A stretch of 64,000 bases of DNA. Origin: Ferdinandcohnia sp036962705 (GTDB taxonomy: Bacteria; Bacillota; Bacilli; Bacillales; Bacillaceae_L). Each line of letters opens with the position of its first letter. Position 1 is the stretch's first letter. Shown here in pieces: positions 24,071 to 33,612 of this stretch. Below the pieces are notes generated by a model. That model made no database searches. It saw only the letters and a program-made list of their open reading frames with translations, and was not told the origin of the DNA. The position numbers and the translations under genes were made by a program. The stretch is taken from positions 1 to 64,000 of the forward strand of contig NZ_JBALOQ010000018.1 in NCBI RefSeq assembly GCF_036962705.1, in the 5' to 3' direction.

Positions 24071-25855
24071 TTACTCACTTTTTCGAGGGATTATGAATGT
24101 AAATGTCGTTCCTTCACCAAGCTTACTGTGGACGGAAATATTTCCATTGTGAGCACCAATAATGTTTTTTACAATAGCAAGTCCTAATCCAGTACCAGAT
24201 TTCCCTCTCGTTCTAGCTTTGTCTGCCTTATAGAAGCGTTCAAATACAAACGGTAGATCTTCTTCAGGAATTCCAGATCCTGTATCCCTAATATCGACCT
24301 TAATAGATGTTTCTTGCCCTGTTACTTGAACCTCAACTCTACCATTTTCATCGGTATGTCTCATGGCGTTGTCAATCAAGTTTGTAAATACCTGCTCAAT
24401 ACGGTCAGTATCCATGTAAATTTGACCGATATCTTCTTCTTTTGTCGCAGTTAAGGTAATTAAATTTTCCTTAGCTAACCCTTGGAATTTTCGAATCACA
24501 CGATTGATAAATGAATCAAAATCAACATTTTCTTTATTCAATGTAATATGACCTGATTGCATTCTAGCTATGTCTAACAATTCGTTGACAAGTCGTCCCA
24601 TTCGAAGTGACTCATCGTAGATTACCTTTGTGATTTCTTTTCTCTCTTCTTCAGAGCTTGCAATATCATCCATAATCGCTTCACTATAGCCCTGTAGCAT
24701 AGCAATCGGTGTTCTTAATTCGTGTGAAACATTTGCAATGAAGTCCTCACGTAGCTTGTCCAACCGTCTCTCTTCCGTCATATCACGAAGTACGGCAACT
24801 GCACCTCTTATATATGTCTGATTATAGAGTGGACTCATTAAAATAACCCATGTTCTTCCTTGAAGGCTAATTTCAATAAATTGCTCTTTTTCAAAGGAAA
24901 CGGCACGTTGAAATAAATCCTTTACTTCTGGTGGAAGCTCTTCACCAACTTCCTGATACATGCCCTGCTGATAGTACCAAGCTTGAAGAAAGCGTTCAGC
25001 AGGTGGGTTTGTAACCAAAATCGTTCCATCACGATTTAACGTTATAACACCATCTGCCATACTATTTAAAATACTCGCAAGCTGCTCCTTCTCTTGATTA
25101 AGAGCATTCATATTATATTTTAACTGCCTTCCCATTTGGTTAAGTGCCAATCCTAAAGCACCAATTTCATCGTGAGTAAGAATAGGAACCTTCGTATCAA
25201 ATTTTCCTCTGGCAACTTCTGTAGCCGCTTCCCTCATTTTACGTAAAGGAGCCGTAATTCGCGTCAATAAGAAAAAGGCAAAAACAGTTGTAAGTACAAT
25301 CCCAATTCCAGCTGCTAATATGATGAATTGGGTTGTATGCTGGGTTGTCTGCTGTACAACGTCTAGTGATTGATATAGAAACACAGCACCTTTTTGGTCA
25401 TTTTCAATATGAAGTGGTGCCCCTACTACAAATAGCTCTTGGCTCTGTTTATTCACATCATAGTTTTCAGGAAGTAGAATCCTTTTACTTTTGTTTTGGT
25501 CATTTGAGATAACAAGCTTAAGGTCTGGATCCTCTGTTAATAGGGTAACAGGGATATTTGCAAGTGATTTCCGATCAGGTGATACCCAATATGTGCTTTC
25601 ATCTGCCACAATAATAACCTTTGTTTCGTCATTTACAAGCTCCCAAGCAATGTTCCTTGCAACATCTTTATTCTCGTGCTGCTCCATTATGACCGCAATA
25701 TTTGCAGCTAGTTGGGTTAAATTTCTTTCTGCTTCTTGAATATGATAATTCTCAAAATACTCCATGAATAAAATGGTTAAAACAAATAATACAAAGGAAA
25801 ACAGTAAAAGAATGGTTGCCCATAGTTTTCCTACAACACTTCGCCAAAATTTCAT
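24071..25855 (-). CDS. resE: Sensor histidine kinase ResE
   Basis: A 594-residue membrane kinase: TM1 about 10-31, extracytoplasmic sensor about 35-172, TM2 about 176-198, HAMP about 198-250, PAS about 255-360, HisKA with His378 in ANVSHELRTP, and HATPase_c (about 470-592, with DTGSGIP and GLGLAIVKN). It senses a signal linked to oxygen limitation or nitric oxide and phosphorylates ResD. It overlaps resD by 4 bases (ATGA). All key residues are present. Confidence 0.96.
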   Translation of the reverse strand: MKFWRSVVGKLWATILLLFSFVLFVLTILFMEYFENYHIQEAERNLTQLAANIAVIMEQHENKDVARNIAWELVNDETKVIIVADESTYWVSPDRKSLANIPVTLLTEDPDLKLVISNDQNKSKRILLPENYDVNKQSQELFVVGAPLHIENDQKGAVFLYQSLDVVQQTTQHTTQFIILAAGIGIVLTTVFAFFLLTRITAPLRKMREAATEVARGKFDTKVPILTHDEIGALGLALNQMGRQLKYNMNALNQEKEQLASILNSMADGVITLNRDGTILVTNPPAERFLQAWYYQQGMYQEVGEELPPEVKDLFQRAVSFEKEQFIEISLQGRTWVILMSPLYNQTYIRGAVAVLRDMTEERRLDKLREDFIANVSHELRTPIAMLQGYSEAIMDDIASSEEERKEITKVIYDESLRMGRLVNELLDIARMQSGHITLNKENVDFDSFINRVIRKFQGLAKENLITLTATKEEDIGQIYMDTDRIEQVFTNLIDNAMRHTDENGRVEVQVTGQETSIKVDIRDTGSGIPEEDLPFVFERFYKADKARTRGKSGTGLGLAIVKNIIGAHNGNISVHSKLGEGTTFTFIIPRKSE

Positions 25856-26568
25856 TCTTGGCCGACCTCAAATTTATAACCAACACCCCAAACAGTGACA
25901 ATCATTTTGGCTGCATCCTGGGACACTTTATTTAACTTTTCACGCAAGCGTTTAACATGTGTGTCAACTGTACGTAAGTCACCAAAGAATTCGTAGTGCC
26001 ATACCTCTTTTAATAACTGCTCACGGTCAAATACCTTGTCAGGGGATTTTGCTAGGAAGCATAACAGTTCATACTCCTTAGGTGTTAAGCCCACTTCTTT
26101 TCCGTCTGCAGTGACACGGTGCGCATCATTATCAATTGTTAGATGTGGGAATACGATAACATCTTTAGCTGTTGTTTCGGTTTGAAGGTAGGTAGTAAGT
26201 GAAGCTCTTCTTAATAAGGCCTTTACACGTAGAACAACTTCCCTTGGACTAAATGGCTTTACAATATAGTCATCCGTTCCAACTTCAAAGCCTTGAACAC
26301 GGTTAACTTCTTCACCTTTGGCAGTTAACATAATGATCGGAGTTGATTTCTTTTCTCGCAACTCTCGACATACCTCAATGCCGTCTTTACCTGGCATCAT
26401 AAGATCTAATAGAATAAGATCATATTCGTTTTTTAATGCCTTTTCTAAGGCATCATCTCCATTTTCTGCTTCTTCTACCACATAATTTTCTCTCTCTAAA
26501 TACATTTTAAGTAAACGACGAATTCTTTCTTCATCATCGACAATTAAAACTTTTGCTTCGTTTTCCAT
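25852..26568 (-). CDS. resD: Response regulator ResD
   Basis: A 238-residue OmpR-family regulator: receiver domain about 5-118 with acidic pocket Asp11/Asp12, phospho-acceptor Asp55 (LLDLMMPG) and Lys in IVKPF; winged-helix DNA-binding domain about 135-235 (VGLTPKEYELLCFLA). It controls aerobic and anaerobic respiration genes, including the resA operon in B. subtilis. It is separated from resC by a hairpin, so resDE has its own promoter region at 26569-26720. Confidence 0.96.
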   Translation of the reverse strand: MENEAKVLIVDDEERIRRLLKMYLERENYVVEEAENGDDALEKALKNEYDLILLDLMMPGKDGIEVCRELREKKSTPIIMLTAKGEEVNRVQGFEVGTDDYIVKPFSPREVVLRVKALLRRASLTTYLQTETTAKDVIVFPHLTIDNDAHRVTADGKEVGLTPKEYELLCFLAKSPDKVFDREQLLKEVWHYEFFGDLRTVDTHVKRLREKLNKVSQDAAKMIVTVWGVGYKFEVGQE

Positions 26569-26720
26569 ACTTATTCCTCCATTTTCTTTCAGAAAGAATA
26601 TTTCTATACATCTCTATCGTACATAAAATTTTCATAATTTGCTATAACATATATCACACTTGTTTTTTTAAGTAATGGAAAAGTCGAAAATCCGACACAA
26701 TCGTGGGACTTTATACAGTT

Positions 26721-26747
26721 AAAAGCCTTCATCAAATGATGAAGGCT
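26721..26747 (-). terminator. Hairpin between resC and resD
   Basis: An 11-base-pair perfect stem (AGCCTTCATCA with TGATGAAGGCT) has only four T after it, so termination may be partial and allow read-through into resDE. Confidence 0.6.
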
Positions 26748-26753
26748 AATTCC

Positions 26754-27926
26754 TTATGCGTATGAGTGTAGACCAGCAATAACTAGATTTACGAAAATCG
26801 TATTGAACATAATAATGAAGAATCCGATGACCGCAAGCCACGCAGATTTTTGACCATGCCAGCCTTTTGAAAGTCTTAAGTGTAAGAAGGCTGCATAGAA
26901 GAGCCATGTGATAAGGGCCCACACTTCTTTTGGATCCCAACCCCAGAAACGTGTCCAGGCAATTTGTGCCCAAATCATCGCAAAAATTAACGCTCCTAGA
27001 GTGAAAATTGGAAATCCAATTGCAACCGAACGATATCCAATTTCATCAACTAAATCTAAATTTAATCTTCTAGTTAATGGCTGTAATGCAGCACCAATAC
27101 GTTTACGTAAAATCAAACGAATTAATCCATATAGAATAGAACCTGAAATAATGGACCAAAGAACGGTATTTACTTTTCTAGCACTTAATAATGCTGGTAA
27201 TTCAATACCACTTGAGAACTTACCGTCTGTTAATAATTCACCTTCATTAGGTACGACTAATGCCGGTAATTTGTACATCATTTCGACATTCGCGCCTTCT
27301 TTATCAACCCAAGAAAAGACTGATTCATATTTCATTGCCCCGAATGCAGTCGTTATTGATACGAAGCCAACAACAACAACAAGTACATACATAATGAATT
27401 CCAGCCAAAATGTTTGTTTACTTTTTACAGTCTGATCGACAGTTTTCAATAGATACAAGATTCCTGCAACAAAACTTATAGAAAGAATGGCTTGACCTAA
27501 CGCAGCTGTCGTAACATGAATTTGAAGCCAGTGACTTTGCAATGCTGGGATTAATGGAGAGATTTCTCTTGAAAACATACTACCATATGCAATTACTAAT
27601 AATGCTATAGGTAAGGTGAAAAGGCCTAATATGCTTGTTTTATATATAAAGTAAATGATGATGAATGCAAGGACTAACATCATTCCAAAAAACGTGATAA
27701 ATTCAAATAAATTACTTACAGGCGCATGACCTGATGCAGCCCACCGGGTAAAAAAATAGCCTACCTGTGCAGCAAAGCCAATGATCGTGATGACAATCCC
27801 AAAATGTGACCAGCGGTTATACCCATTTGTGCTTTTCTTATCTCTTATTGCGCCACCAAAGACAAAGGTTGCTACAAGATAGAGAATAAAAGAAGCAAAT
27901 AGAAGATTTGAGCTTAATTCAGCCAT
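26754..27926 (-). CDS. resC: Cytochrome c biogenesis protein ResC (CcsA type)
   Basis: A 390-residue polytopic membrane protein with about eight helices. The CcsA/CcmC tryptophan-rich heme-handling motif is WGWDPKEVWAL, about 50 residues before the end, and conserved His residues flank it. With ResB it forms the system II heme lyase that delivers heme to apocytochrome c outside the membrane. It follows resB after 2 bases. Confidence 0.95.
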   Translation of the reverse strand: MAELSSNLLFASFILYLVATFVFGGAIRDKKSTNGYNRWSHFGIVITIIGFAAQVGYFFTRWAASGHAPVSNLFEFITFFGMMLVLAFIIIYFIYKTSILGLFTLPIALLVIAYGSMFSREISPLIPALQSHWLQIHVTTAALGQAILSISFVAGILYLLKTVDQTVKSKQTFWLEFIMYVLVVVVGFVSITTAFGAMKYESVFSWVDKEGANVEMMYKLPALVVPNEGELLTDGKFSSGIELPALLSARKVNTVLWSIISGSILYGLIRLILRKRIGAALQPLTRRLNLDLVDEIGYRSVAIGFPIFTLGALIFAMIWAQIAWTRFWGWDPKEVWALITWLFYAAFLHLRLSKGWHGQKSAWLAVIGFFIIMFNTIFVNLVIAGLHSYA

Positions 27927-27928
27927 TT

Positions 27929-29590
27929 TTATCCCTCCTTATTTTCCTTATTTTTTGCATCAACTTGATCTATAGGTTCTGTGATTCCTGTGTCCGCCAG
28001 AACATATCGCATCTCATTTTTTAAGCCAAACCAGTTTTTATTGGTATGTCCTGCAACAATAACCTCGTTATTTTTCCGTTGAATCCAGATACGGCGATGA
28101 TACCAGTAGGAACCTTGAATAACCCCAATCATAAAGATTGCTCCTCCTACAGCTAGTATCCATAATGTGAAATCCCTTCTAACTGTTAATCCAGAGACGT
28201 TCTTCATTTCTATTCCAGCAAAAGCCATCTTGTATTTATTATCACCCAAAGGTTCTATATTTTGCTGTATCGCAACAAAGCTAATTTCTCCTTCAGGTTT
28301 ATCAGGAGCAAACATTTTAAAAACAAATGCTGGGTTATTAGGAATCTTTGTTTTAGTAGCTGGTTCACCTTCATCATTAAAAAAGAAATCTGGAAAATAG
28401 CTTGCCAGCTCAAGTGAGTATCCATTTCCTAAATCATACTTTTCCTGTGGGTCCCTCAAATTAATCGTGATTGTTCCAAAATCTTCATTTGTTTCTTTGT
28501 TAATCATGTTAAAGGACATTGTACTAAATTCGTTTAGTTTATAATCCACTTGGTAGAATGCATAATGGTCATGCTTTAATGGTTCATTCACCCGAATTTC
28601 ATGAGATTTAATTTCTTTTAATTCCGGTTCAACTCCGGGAATGATTTCATCTGTACGTTCGTATAACGTAACATCTGTTTGATAGTTTTTTACGATCATT
28701 CCATTTCCAGAAATCTCAATCGCTTCTTCAAAGACTTCTTTTTCCTTGTCTTTCTCGTAAACTTCTACTAGGAATCGATCGCTCTCTAAATAATATTTTC
28801 CATGTGTACCAGGAACACTTGCAGTTTCTCCTTCGCGAATCCAGAGTACCTCATCTACATACATTCCAGGTACAAACCGGAGCATTGCACCTATTAAAAA
28901 TATAATGAGACCACAGTGGTTAACATATGGACCCCATCTTGAGAAACGGCCCTTCTCTGCTAAAATATTCCCATTTTCTTCACGGACAGAATAATGTTTC
29001 TTTATTAATTTTTCTTTAACTTTTTCAAAGTCCTTGTCAACATTTTCAACTGTGTTTTTACCGTATACACGCTGTCTTTTTAAGAAACTTTCATGACGTG
29101 TTACACCTTGTTTTTTTAACGCTTTATATAAAGGTACTACACGGTCGATACTACAAATAATTAAGGAAATACCGAGCATTGCAATAAGAATCATATACCA
29201 CCAAGAACCATAAAGATTGTGGAATCCTAATTGATAGTATAGTCTTCCAGTTATTCCATATTCTTGTTCATAAAAATCAGCAGGGCTCATTGCAGGAGGT
29301 ATATATAATTCCTGCGGATAAATCGTCCCAAGTGCTGAAGCAACCAAAAGGACAACAATGATCCAAATCCCCACTTTTACAGAGGAAAAGAAGTTCCAAA
29401 TTTTATCAACTATTGTTTTATTATAGGTTTGAGAGCGTCTTGCACTACCCTCATACCTCATATCAAGCAATTTCTTTTTCTCTTTATCTCCCTGAATTGT
29501 TTCTTCGCTTTGGACAGGTTTTCCACAAGCCTCACAAAAAATTGTACCGTGTGGATTCACATGCCCGCATTCGCATTTAACATTTTCCAT
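27929..29590 (-). CDS. resB: Cytochrome c biogenesis protein ResB (Ccs1 type)
   Basis: A 553-residue protein with a short N-terminal zinc ribbon (CECGHVNPHGTIFCEACG), three membrane helices near 73-95, 130-150 and 225-245, a large external domain, and a last helix near 480-500. The zinc ribbon is also present in B. subtilis ResB. It works with ResC in attaching heme to cytochrome c. Located between resA and resC in one operon. Confidence 0.95.
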   Translation of the reverse strand: MENVKCECGHVNPHGTIFCEACGKPVQSEETIQGDKEKKKLLDMRYEGSARRSQTYNKTIVDKIWNFFSSVKVGIWIIVVLLVASALGTIYPQELYIPPAMSPADFYEQEYGITGRLYYQLGFHNLYGSWWYMILIAMLGISLIICSIDRVVPLYKALKKQGVTRHESFLKRQRVYGKNTVENVDKDFEKVKEKLIKKHYSVREENGNILAEKGRFSRWGPYVNHCGLIIFLIGAMLRFVPGMYVDEVLWIREGETASVPGTHGKYYLESDRFLVEVYEKDKEKEVFEEAIEISGNGMIVKNYQTDVTLYERTDEIIPGVEPELKEIKSHEIRVNEPLKHDHYAFYQVDYKLNEFSTMSFNMINKETNEDFGTITINLRDPQEKYDLGNGYSLELASYFPDFFFNDEGEPATKTKIPNNPAFVFKMFAPDKPEGEISFVAIQQNIEPLGDNKYKMAFAGIEMKNVSGLTVRRDFTLWILAVGGAIFMIGVIQGSYWYHRRIWIQRKNNEVIVAGHTNKNWFGLKNEMRYVLADTGITEPIDQVDAKNKENKEG

Positions 29591-29603
29591 GAAAAATAAC
29601 TCC

Positions 29604-30134
29604 CTATGGCATTATTTGCTCCATATATTCTCGTACCATCTTGCTTGTCATCTCACCAGTAATGATCTCAACAACTTTTCCGTCTTTATTAATTAACATA
29701 GTAGTTGGCAATGGGTCAATTCCATAGGCATTTAGCAACTGGTTTCCCTTATCGATTGCAACAGGAAATGATAATTCGTATTTTTTGATAAAGTTATTTA
29801 CACTGAATTTAGGTTCACCAACATTAATGGCGATTACCTCAACTCCTTGATCCTTAAATTCCTGATAATATGTATCAATATATGGGAATTCACGTTGACA
29901 TGGCTCACACCATGTTCCCCAGAAGTTTAAGAATACACCTTTTTCCCCTCTATACTCTGACAAATGGTGTTCCTTCCCGTTCAAGTCTGTAACGACAAAA
30001 TCTGGTGCCATATCCCCAACTGCTACCTTTTCCTTACTCGTAAAGAAATTGATATACAATGTATAAACGAGTGCAGCGGCGAGAAGTAACAATATGATGG
30101 TTCGAATAACTAATCGTCGCTTTTTCTTGTCCAT
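29604..30134 (-). CDS. resA: Thiol-disulfide oxidoreductase ResA
   Basis: A 176-residue thioredoxin-like protein with an N-terminal membrane anchor (about 8-28) and the active site WCEPC. It keeps the CXXCH cysteines of apocytochrome c reduced on the outside of the membrane so that ResBC can attach heme. First gene of resABC. An extended -10 (TGCTATAAT, 30181-30189) lies about 50 bases upstream. Confidence 0.95.
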   Translation of the reverse strand: MDKKKRRLVIRTIILLLLAAALVYTLYINFFTSKEKVAVGDMAPDFVVTDLNGKEHHLSEYRGEKGVFLNFWGTWCEPCQREFPYIDTYYQEFKDQGVEVIAINVGEPKFSVNNFIKKYELSFPVAIDKGNQLLNAYGIDPLPTTMLINKDGKVVEIITGEMTSKMVREYMEQIMP

Positions 30135-30237
30135 TAGAAATCTCCCTTTATATAAGATTTATATATGTACTTTCTTTGCCATTATAGCACTTAATAATAT
30201 CATGACATCGCAAACATTTTGAAGGTTATGTGACAAT

Positions 30238-30252
30238 TGAGAATCATTATCG
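30238..30252. promoter_or_regulatory. Fur-box-like site upstream of resA
   Basis: TGAGAATCATTATCG matches the 15-base Fur/7-1-7 core TGATAATNATTATCA at 12 of the 14 specified positions. It sits about 50 bases before the putative resA -10. Family members with the same fold (PerR, Zur) bind similar sites, so the regulator is not certain. Confidence 0.45.
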
Positions 30253-30267
30253 AAAGGGTTATTTCCA

Positions 30268-30326
30268 CTAAATTTCATGAAACCTAAGTGAAGGCTTGCT
30301 TTCTATAAAAGTTTCATGAAATTTAG
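30268..30326. repeat. 16-bp inverted repeat between resA and rluB
   Basis: CTAAATTTCATGAAAC (30268-30283) and GTTTCATGAAATTTAG (30311-30326) are exact reverse complements, separated by 27 bases. Each arm also holds the palindrome TTTCATGAAA. Smaller hairpins follow up to 30385. It may terminate rluB or act as a regulatory structure. Confidence 0.55.
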
Positions 30327-30387
30327 GCACCTTTTAGCTTTGCTTAAAGGCGAGTGAAACTTTTTTCAACTCGAATAAGACTACCAT

Positions 30388-31122
30388 CTACAAACGATTA
30401 TCCTTCGTACTTGCTAAAGCCCTTAACTGTTTAACCTCATGTGGGAGCAGTTCCCTGAACTCACCAGCATGTATTCCTTGTAGTGTTAAAAAGCCAAATC
30501 TTTCTCTTTTAAGCTTCATTACTTGGTGTCCAATCGCCTCAAACATTCTTTTTACCTGACGGTTTCTTCCCTCGTGTATGCTAATCTCGATAATAGATGT
30601 TTGTTTACGCTTGTCCATCGAAATAAGCTTAACTCTAGCAGGAGCTGTCTTTCCATCCTCTAGATTAATGCCTCTTTCTAATTGACGAAGCTTTTCTTTA
30701 GGTGGAATTCCCTTAATTTTCGCCACATAAACCTTTTCAATTTCGTACTTTGGATGCATAAGAAGATTTGCAAACTCACCGTCATTCGTCAATAACAACA
30801 ATCCAGATGTATCATAATCCAGTCTTCCAACTGGATAAATCCGTTTTTTAATTTCAGGAAAAAAGTCAGTTACAACCTTCCTTCCTTTATCATCGCTCAC
30901 ACTTGAAATTACCGAACGTGGTTTATAAAACAAATAATAAACAGGCTCCTCCCTTTCTAGTGGAATGCCGCTTACTTCAATTTTATCATTTGAGCCTACC
31001 TTTATTCCAAGCTCCTTCACAACTTTTCCATTAACTTTTACTTGGCCTGCAACAATGAGCTCCTCGGCTTTTCTTCTTGAAGCTACACCTGCATGCGCAA
31101 TAACTTTCTGTAGTCGTTCCAT
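30388..31122 (-). CDS. rluB: 23S rRNA pseudouridine synthase RluB
   Basis: A 244-residue RsuA/RluB-family enzyme: S4 RNA-binding domain about 2-60 (RLQKVIAHAGVASRRKAEEL), catalytic domain about 62-235 with the active Asp in GRLDYDTSGLLLL. It modifies uridine in 23S rRNA (helix 89 region in family members). It lies downstream of spmAB-dacB as in B. subtilis (ypuL). Confidence 0.95.
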   Translation of the reverse strand: MERLQKVIAHAGVASRRKAEELIVAGQVKVNGKVVKELGIKVGSNDKIEVSGIPLEREEPVYYLFYKPRSVISSVSDDKGRKVVTDFFPEIKKRIYPVGRLDYDTSGLLLLTNDGEFANLLMHPKYEIEKVYVAKIKGIPPKEKLRQLERGINLEDGKTAPARVKLISMDKRKQTSIIEISIHEGRNRQVKRMFEAIGHQVMKLKRERFGFLTLQGIHAGEFRELLPHEVKQLRALASTKDNRL

Positions 31123-31221
31123 CTATGCTCACCCCTTAAACATCTTACTTGTTTCTAAGTATTTGTACAAGATAAAAACATTATTTAGTATGCCCATCCC
31201 AGTAGTTTCCTATATAATTCC

Positions 31222-31253
31222 AAAAAGAAAAACACGCTATTTTTGCGTGTTTT
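31222..31253 (-). terminator. Intrinsic terminator of dacB-spmA-spmB
   Basis: AAAACACGC (31229-31237) pairs with GCGTGTTTT (31245-31253), then TTCTTTTTGG on the minus strand. Confidence 0.85.
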
Positions 31254-31785
31254 ATGAACCAAATATTAACGTAACTACAACAATACTTACGACTATTCCT
31301 AGTAAATCAGCTAATAGTCCGACCTTTAAGGCATCACCCATTTTTTTAATCCCGACTGCTCCAAAATAGACCGTTAGTACATAAAGAGTAGTGTCAGTGC
31401 TTCCTTGCATGATTGATGCAAGTCTACCAATAAAAGAATCAGGACCATATGTAGCAATTAGATCAGTTGTCATTCCTAAGGCCGCTGTACCGGACAAAGT
31501 CCTGATAAAAGCTAATGGAGCAATTTCTGCTGGAAATCCAACGAATTCCATTGCGGGGCGGACTAAATTAATGAAAAAATCCATTGCACCGGATGCCCTA
31601 AAAATCGAAATCGCAACTAACATTCCAATTAAAAAGGGCATGATAGAAAAGGCAATTTTAATTCCTTCCTTTCCACCTTCTACAAATGTTTCATATGTTG
31701 GAATTCGTTTTGCTGTCCCATATAAGAGTATAAATCCAATAATTACAGGTATCAGCCAGAGTGATATGGTGTTAATGAAGTTCAT
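31252..31785 (-). CDS. spmB: Spore maturation protein SpmB
   Basis: A 177-residue membrane protein of the nucleoside-recognition (Gate) family, with about four or five helices and conserved PFLIGMLVAISIFRASGAMD. SpmA and SpmB are needed for full dehydration of the spore core; the transported solute is unknown. It overlaps spmA by 4 bases, and the operon is probably sigma-E dependent via the promoter before dacB. Confidence 0.95.
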   Translation of the reverse strand: MNFINTISLWLIPVIIGFILLYGTAKRIPTYETFVEGGKEGIKIAFSIMPFLIGMLVAISIFRASGAMDFFINLVRPAMEFVGFPAEIAPLAFIRTLSGTAALGMTTDLIATYGPDSFIGRLASIMQGSTDTTLYVLTVYFGAVGIKKMGDALKVGLLADLLGIVVSIVVVTLIFGS

Positions 31786-32387
31786 TTTTCAACGCCACCC
31801 TTCTTCACTCTTCGATAATAAAAATACCGATCAATTAATACGGCACCAATTGCTGAAATAATGGTTACGATTAGAGTTGGTCCTACTATTTCCGTTGGAT
31901 TTGTAGAATCATAGGTCATCCTGATTGCAATTACTGTAGTAGGAACAAGAGTCACACTTGCTGTATTAATTGCTAGAAAAGTAACCATTGAACGGCTTGC
32001 AGATGTTTTTCCGCCATTTAGCTCTTTTAGCTGCTCCATTGCCTTAATTCCCATTGGTGTCGCAGCATTGCCAAGTCCAAACATATTGGCAATCATGTTT
32101 GAAAGCATATACCCCATTGCAGGGTGGTCGACTGGTACCTCCGGAAATAATCGACTCACTAGCGGTCTAAATAATTTTGACAGTTTTTCCAATAAGCCAG
32201 CCTCTTGCGCAATTCTCATCAGACCTAACCAGAAAACAAGCACACTAATTAAACCTATACAAATGGTGACTGCCTCTGAAGCTCCTTTAAAGATTGCTTC
32301 ATTTACCTCATTTATCGTTCCATTTACGATTGCAAAGATAATCCCGATAATTGTCATTGCTACCCATATGATATTTACCATCGTCAT
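31782..32387 (-). CDS. spmA: Spore maturation protein SpmA
   Basis: A 201-residue membrane protein with the Gate domain, paired with SpmB. Conserved parts are GLISVLVFWLGLMRIAQEAG and SNMIANMFGLGNAATPMG. Two starts are possible: ATG 32387, which overlaps the dacB stop (ATGA), or ATG 32381 (MVNIIW), which is better spaced from AGGGG. Acts with SpmB and DacB on spore core dehydration. Confidence 0.95.
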   Translation of the reverse strand: MTMVNIIWVAMTIIGIIFAIVNGTINEVNEAIFKGASEAVTICIGLISVLVFWLGLMRIAQEAGLLEKLSKLFRPLVSRLFPEVPVDHPAMGYMLSNMIANMFGLGNAATPMGIKAMEQLKELNGGKTSASRSMVTFLAINTASVTLVPTTVIAIRMTYDSTNPTEIVGPTLIVTIISAIGAVLIDRYFYYRRVKKGGVEK

Positions 32388-33529
32388 TTAACCCCTAAAA
32401 TTACTAGAAAGATACTTTTCAGTGTTTCCCAGAATGTTACTTTTGGTCTTTTGACATTGCCATTATCAAAATAAATAGGCATTTCTTCTATTGTCTCATC
32501 ACCAAGATTAATGGTAAGAGTACCAACAATATCAGGGACATTTTCTGGCTTCCGCCACTCCCTATTATCAGGTTCAACCAATTCGGCATTGAGTTTTATC
32601 TCTTTTTCTTCTTCTGAAGTTAAGGGGTACATAAAGTCATGATCGACAAACACTTTACCTTTATAAAAACTGTTATCTGTTTGTATGTCGCCTTCTTTGA
32701 CAACCTTTACTAAATCATATGATTCGAAGGCCCCATTAAACATATTCATGTGATCATTCCAGTCATCAGAAGCATTAATCGTAACCGCAATTAAGCCAAT
32801 TCCATCCTTTGATGCCGTTGAAACTAAGGTACGTTTGGCCCGCTTTGTATATCCTGTTTTCCCTCCAGTACTATACGGATATAGCTTCGTAAGTAATTTA
32901 TTTTTATTTCTCCAAACACGATCCCATTTTTCTGTCGGATTTGGTGCACGGTGTACTTTTGTGCCTGCAATCTCCCTATATTTTTCATTCGTCATCGCAT
33001 ATCGCGTTAAAATCGCCATGTCATAAGCAGATGAAAAGTGGTTTTCATGGTCATCCAATCCATGTGGATTTGCAAATTTTGTATTTTGCATACCAATTTC
33101 TGCGGCTTTTTGATTCATCAGAAAAACAAAGCCTTCTAGACTACCGCCTACATGCTCTGCAATAGCAACTGCACCATCATTGCCTGAGCGTAACATCAAT
33201 CCATAAACCAAATCCTCGAGCTTTATTTGCTCGTTCGGCTTAAGGTATAAAGAAGACCCTTCAGCACGGACAGCTTTATTACTTACCCTTACCATATCGT
33301 TCAGTTTTCCTGATTCAATGGCGATGATGGCTGTCATGATTTTTGTAATACTAGCGATTCTCATTCGTTGATGGGCATTTTTTTCATACAAAATTCTACC
33401 AGACTCTTGCTCTATTAAGATCGCACCTTTTGCACTAACAGAAAGTGCACTCGCTTTTTGAGGAAGGAAGCCTATGAGAATCATAACAATGATGAAAAGT
33501 GTAACAAATCTCCTGCGAAATAATGTCAT
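32384..33529 (-). CDS. dacB: Spore D-alanyl-D-alanine carboxypeptidase DacB (PBP5*)
   Basis: A 381-residue exported low-molecular-mass penicillin-binding protein. Signal peptide about 1-28; active site SITK (SxxK), SGN (SxN) and KTG in GGKTGYTKRA; a C-terminal beta-sandwich domain follows; end helix near 360-380 as membrane anchor. It trims cortex peptidoglycan cross-linking. The start at 33529 has GGGGA 4 bases upstream, giving a length equal to B. subtilis DacB (382). Confidence 0.96.
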   Translation of the reverse strand: MTLFRRRFVTLFIIVMILIGFLPQKASALSVSAKGAILIEQESGRILYEKNAHQRMRIASITKIMTAIIAIESGKLNDMVRVSNKAVRAEGSSLYLKPNEQIKLEDLVYGLMLRSGNDGAVAIAEHVGGSLEGFVFLMNQKAAEIGMQNTKFANPHGLDDHENHFSSAYDMAILTRYAMTNEKYREIAGTKVHRAPNPTEKWDRVWRNKNKLLTKLYPYSTGGKTGYTKRAKRTLVSTASKDGIGLIAVTINASDDWNDHMNMFNGAFESYDLVKVVKEGDIQTDNSFYKGKVFVDHDFMYPLTSEEEKEIKLNAELVEPDNREWRKPENVPDIVGTLTINLGDETIEEMPIYFDNGNVKRPKVTFWETLKSIFLVILGVK

Positions 33530-33559
33530 TCGATCCCCGTCCCTTTTGCCGTTTGTAAA

Positions 33560-33589
33560 AGTGTATGCAAAACATGTCCAACTATATGA
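33560..33589 (-). promoter_or_regulatory. Sigma-E type promoter of dacB-spmAB
   Basis: On the minus strand TCATATA (33583-33589), 15 bases, CATACACT (33560-33567). The -10 fits CATACAHT fully and the -35 fits at 6 of 7. In B. subtilis dacB is transcribed by sigma-E. Confidence 0.65.
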
Positions 33590-33612
33590 ATAAAATATGT
33601 ACAAACATCGAA

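Noticed and set aside
26908..27435. A 175-codon plus-strand frame
   Set aside because: Lies fully inside resC on the other strand; the membrane-protein codon bias opens the antisense frame.
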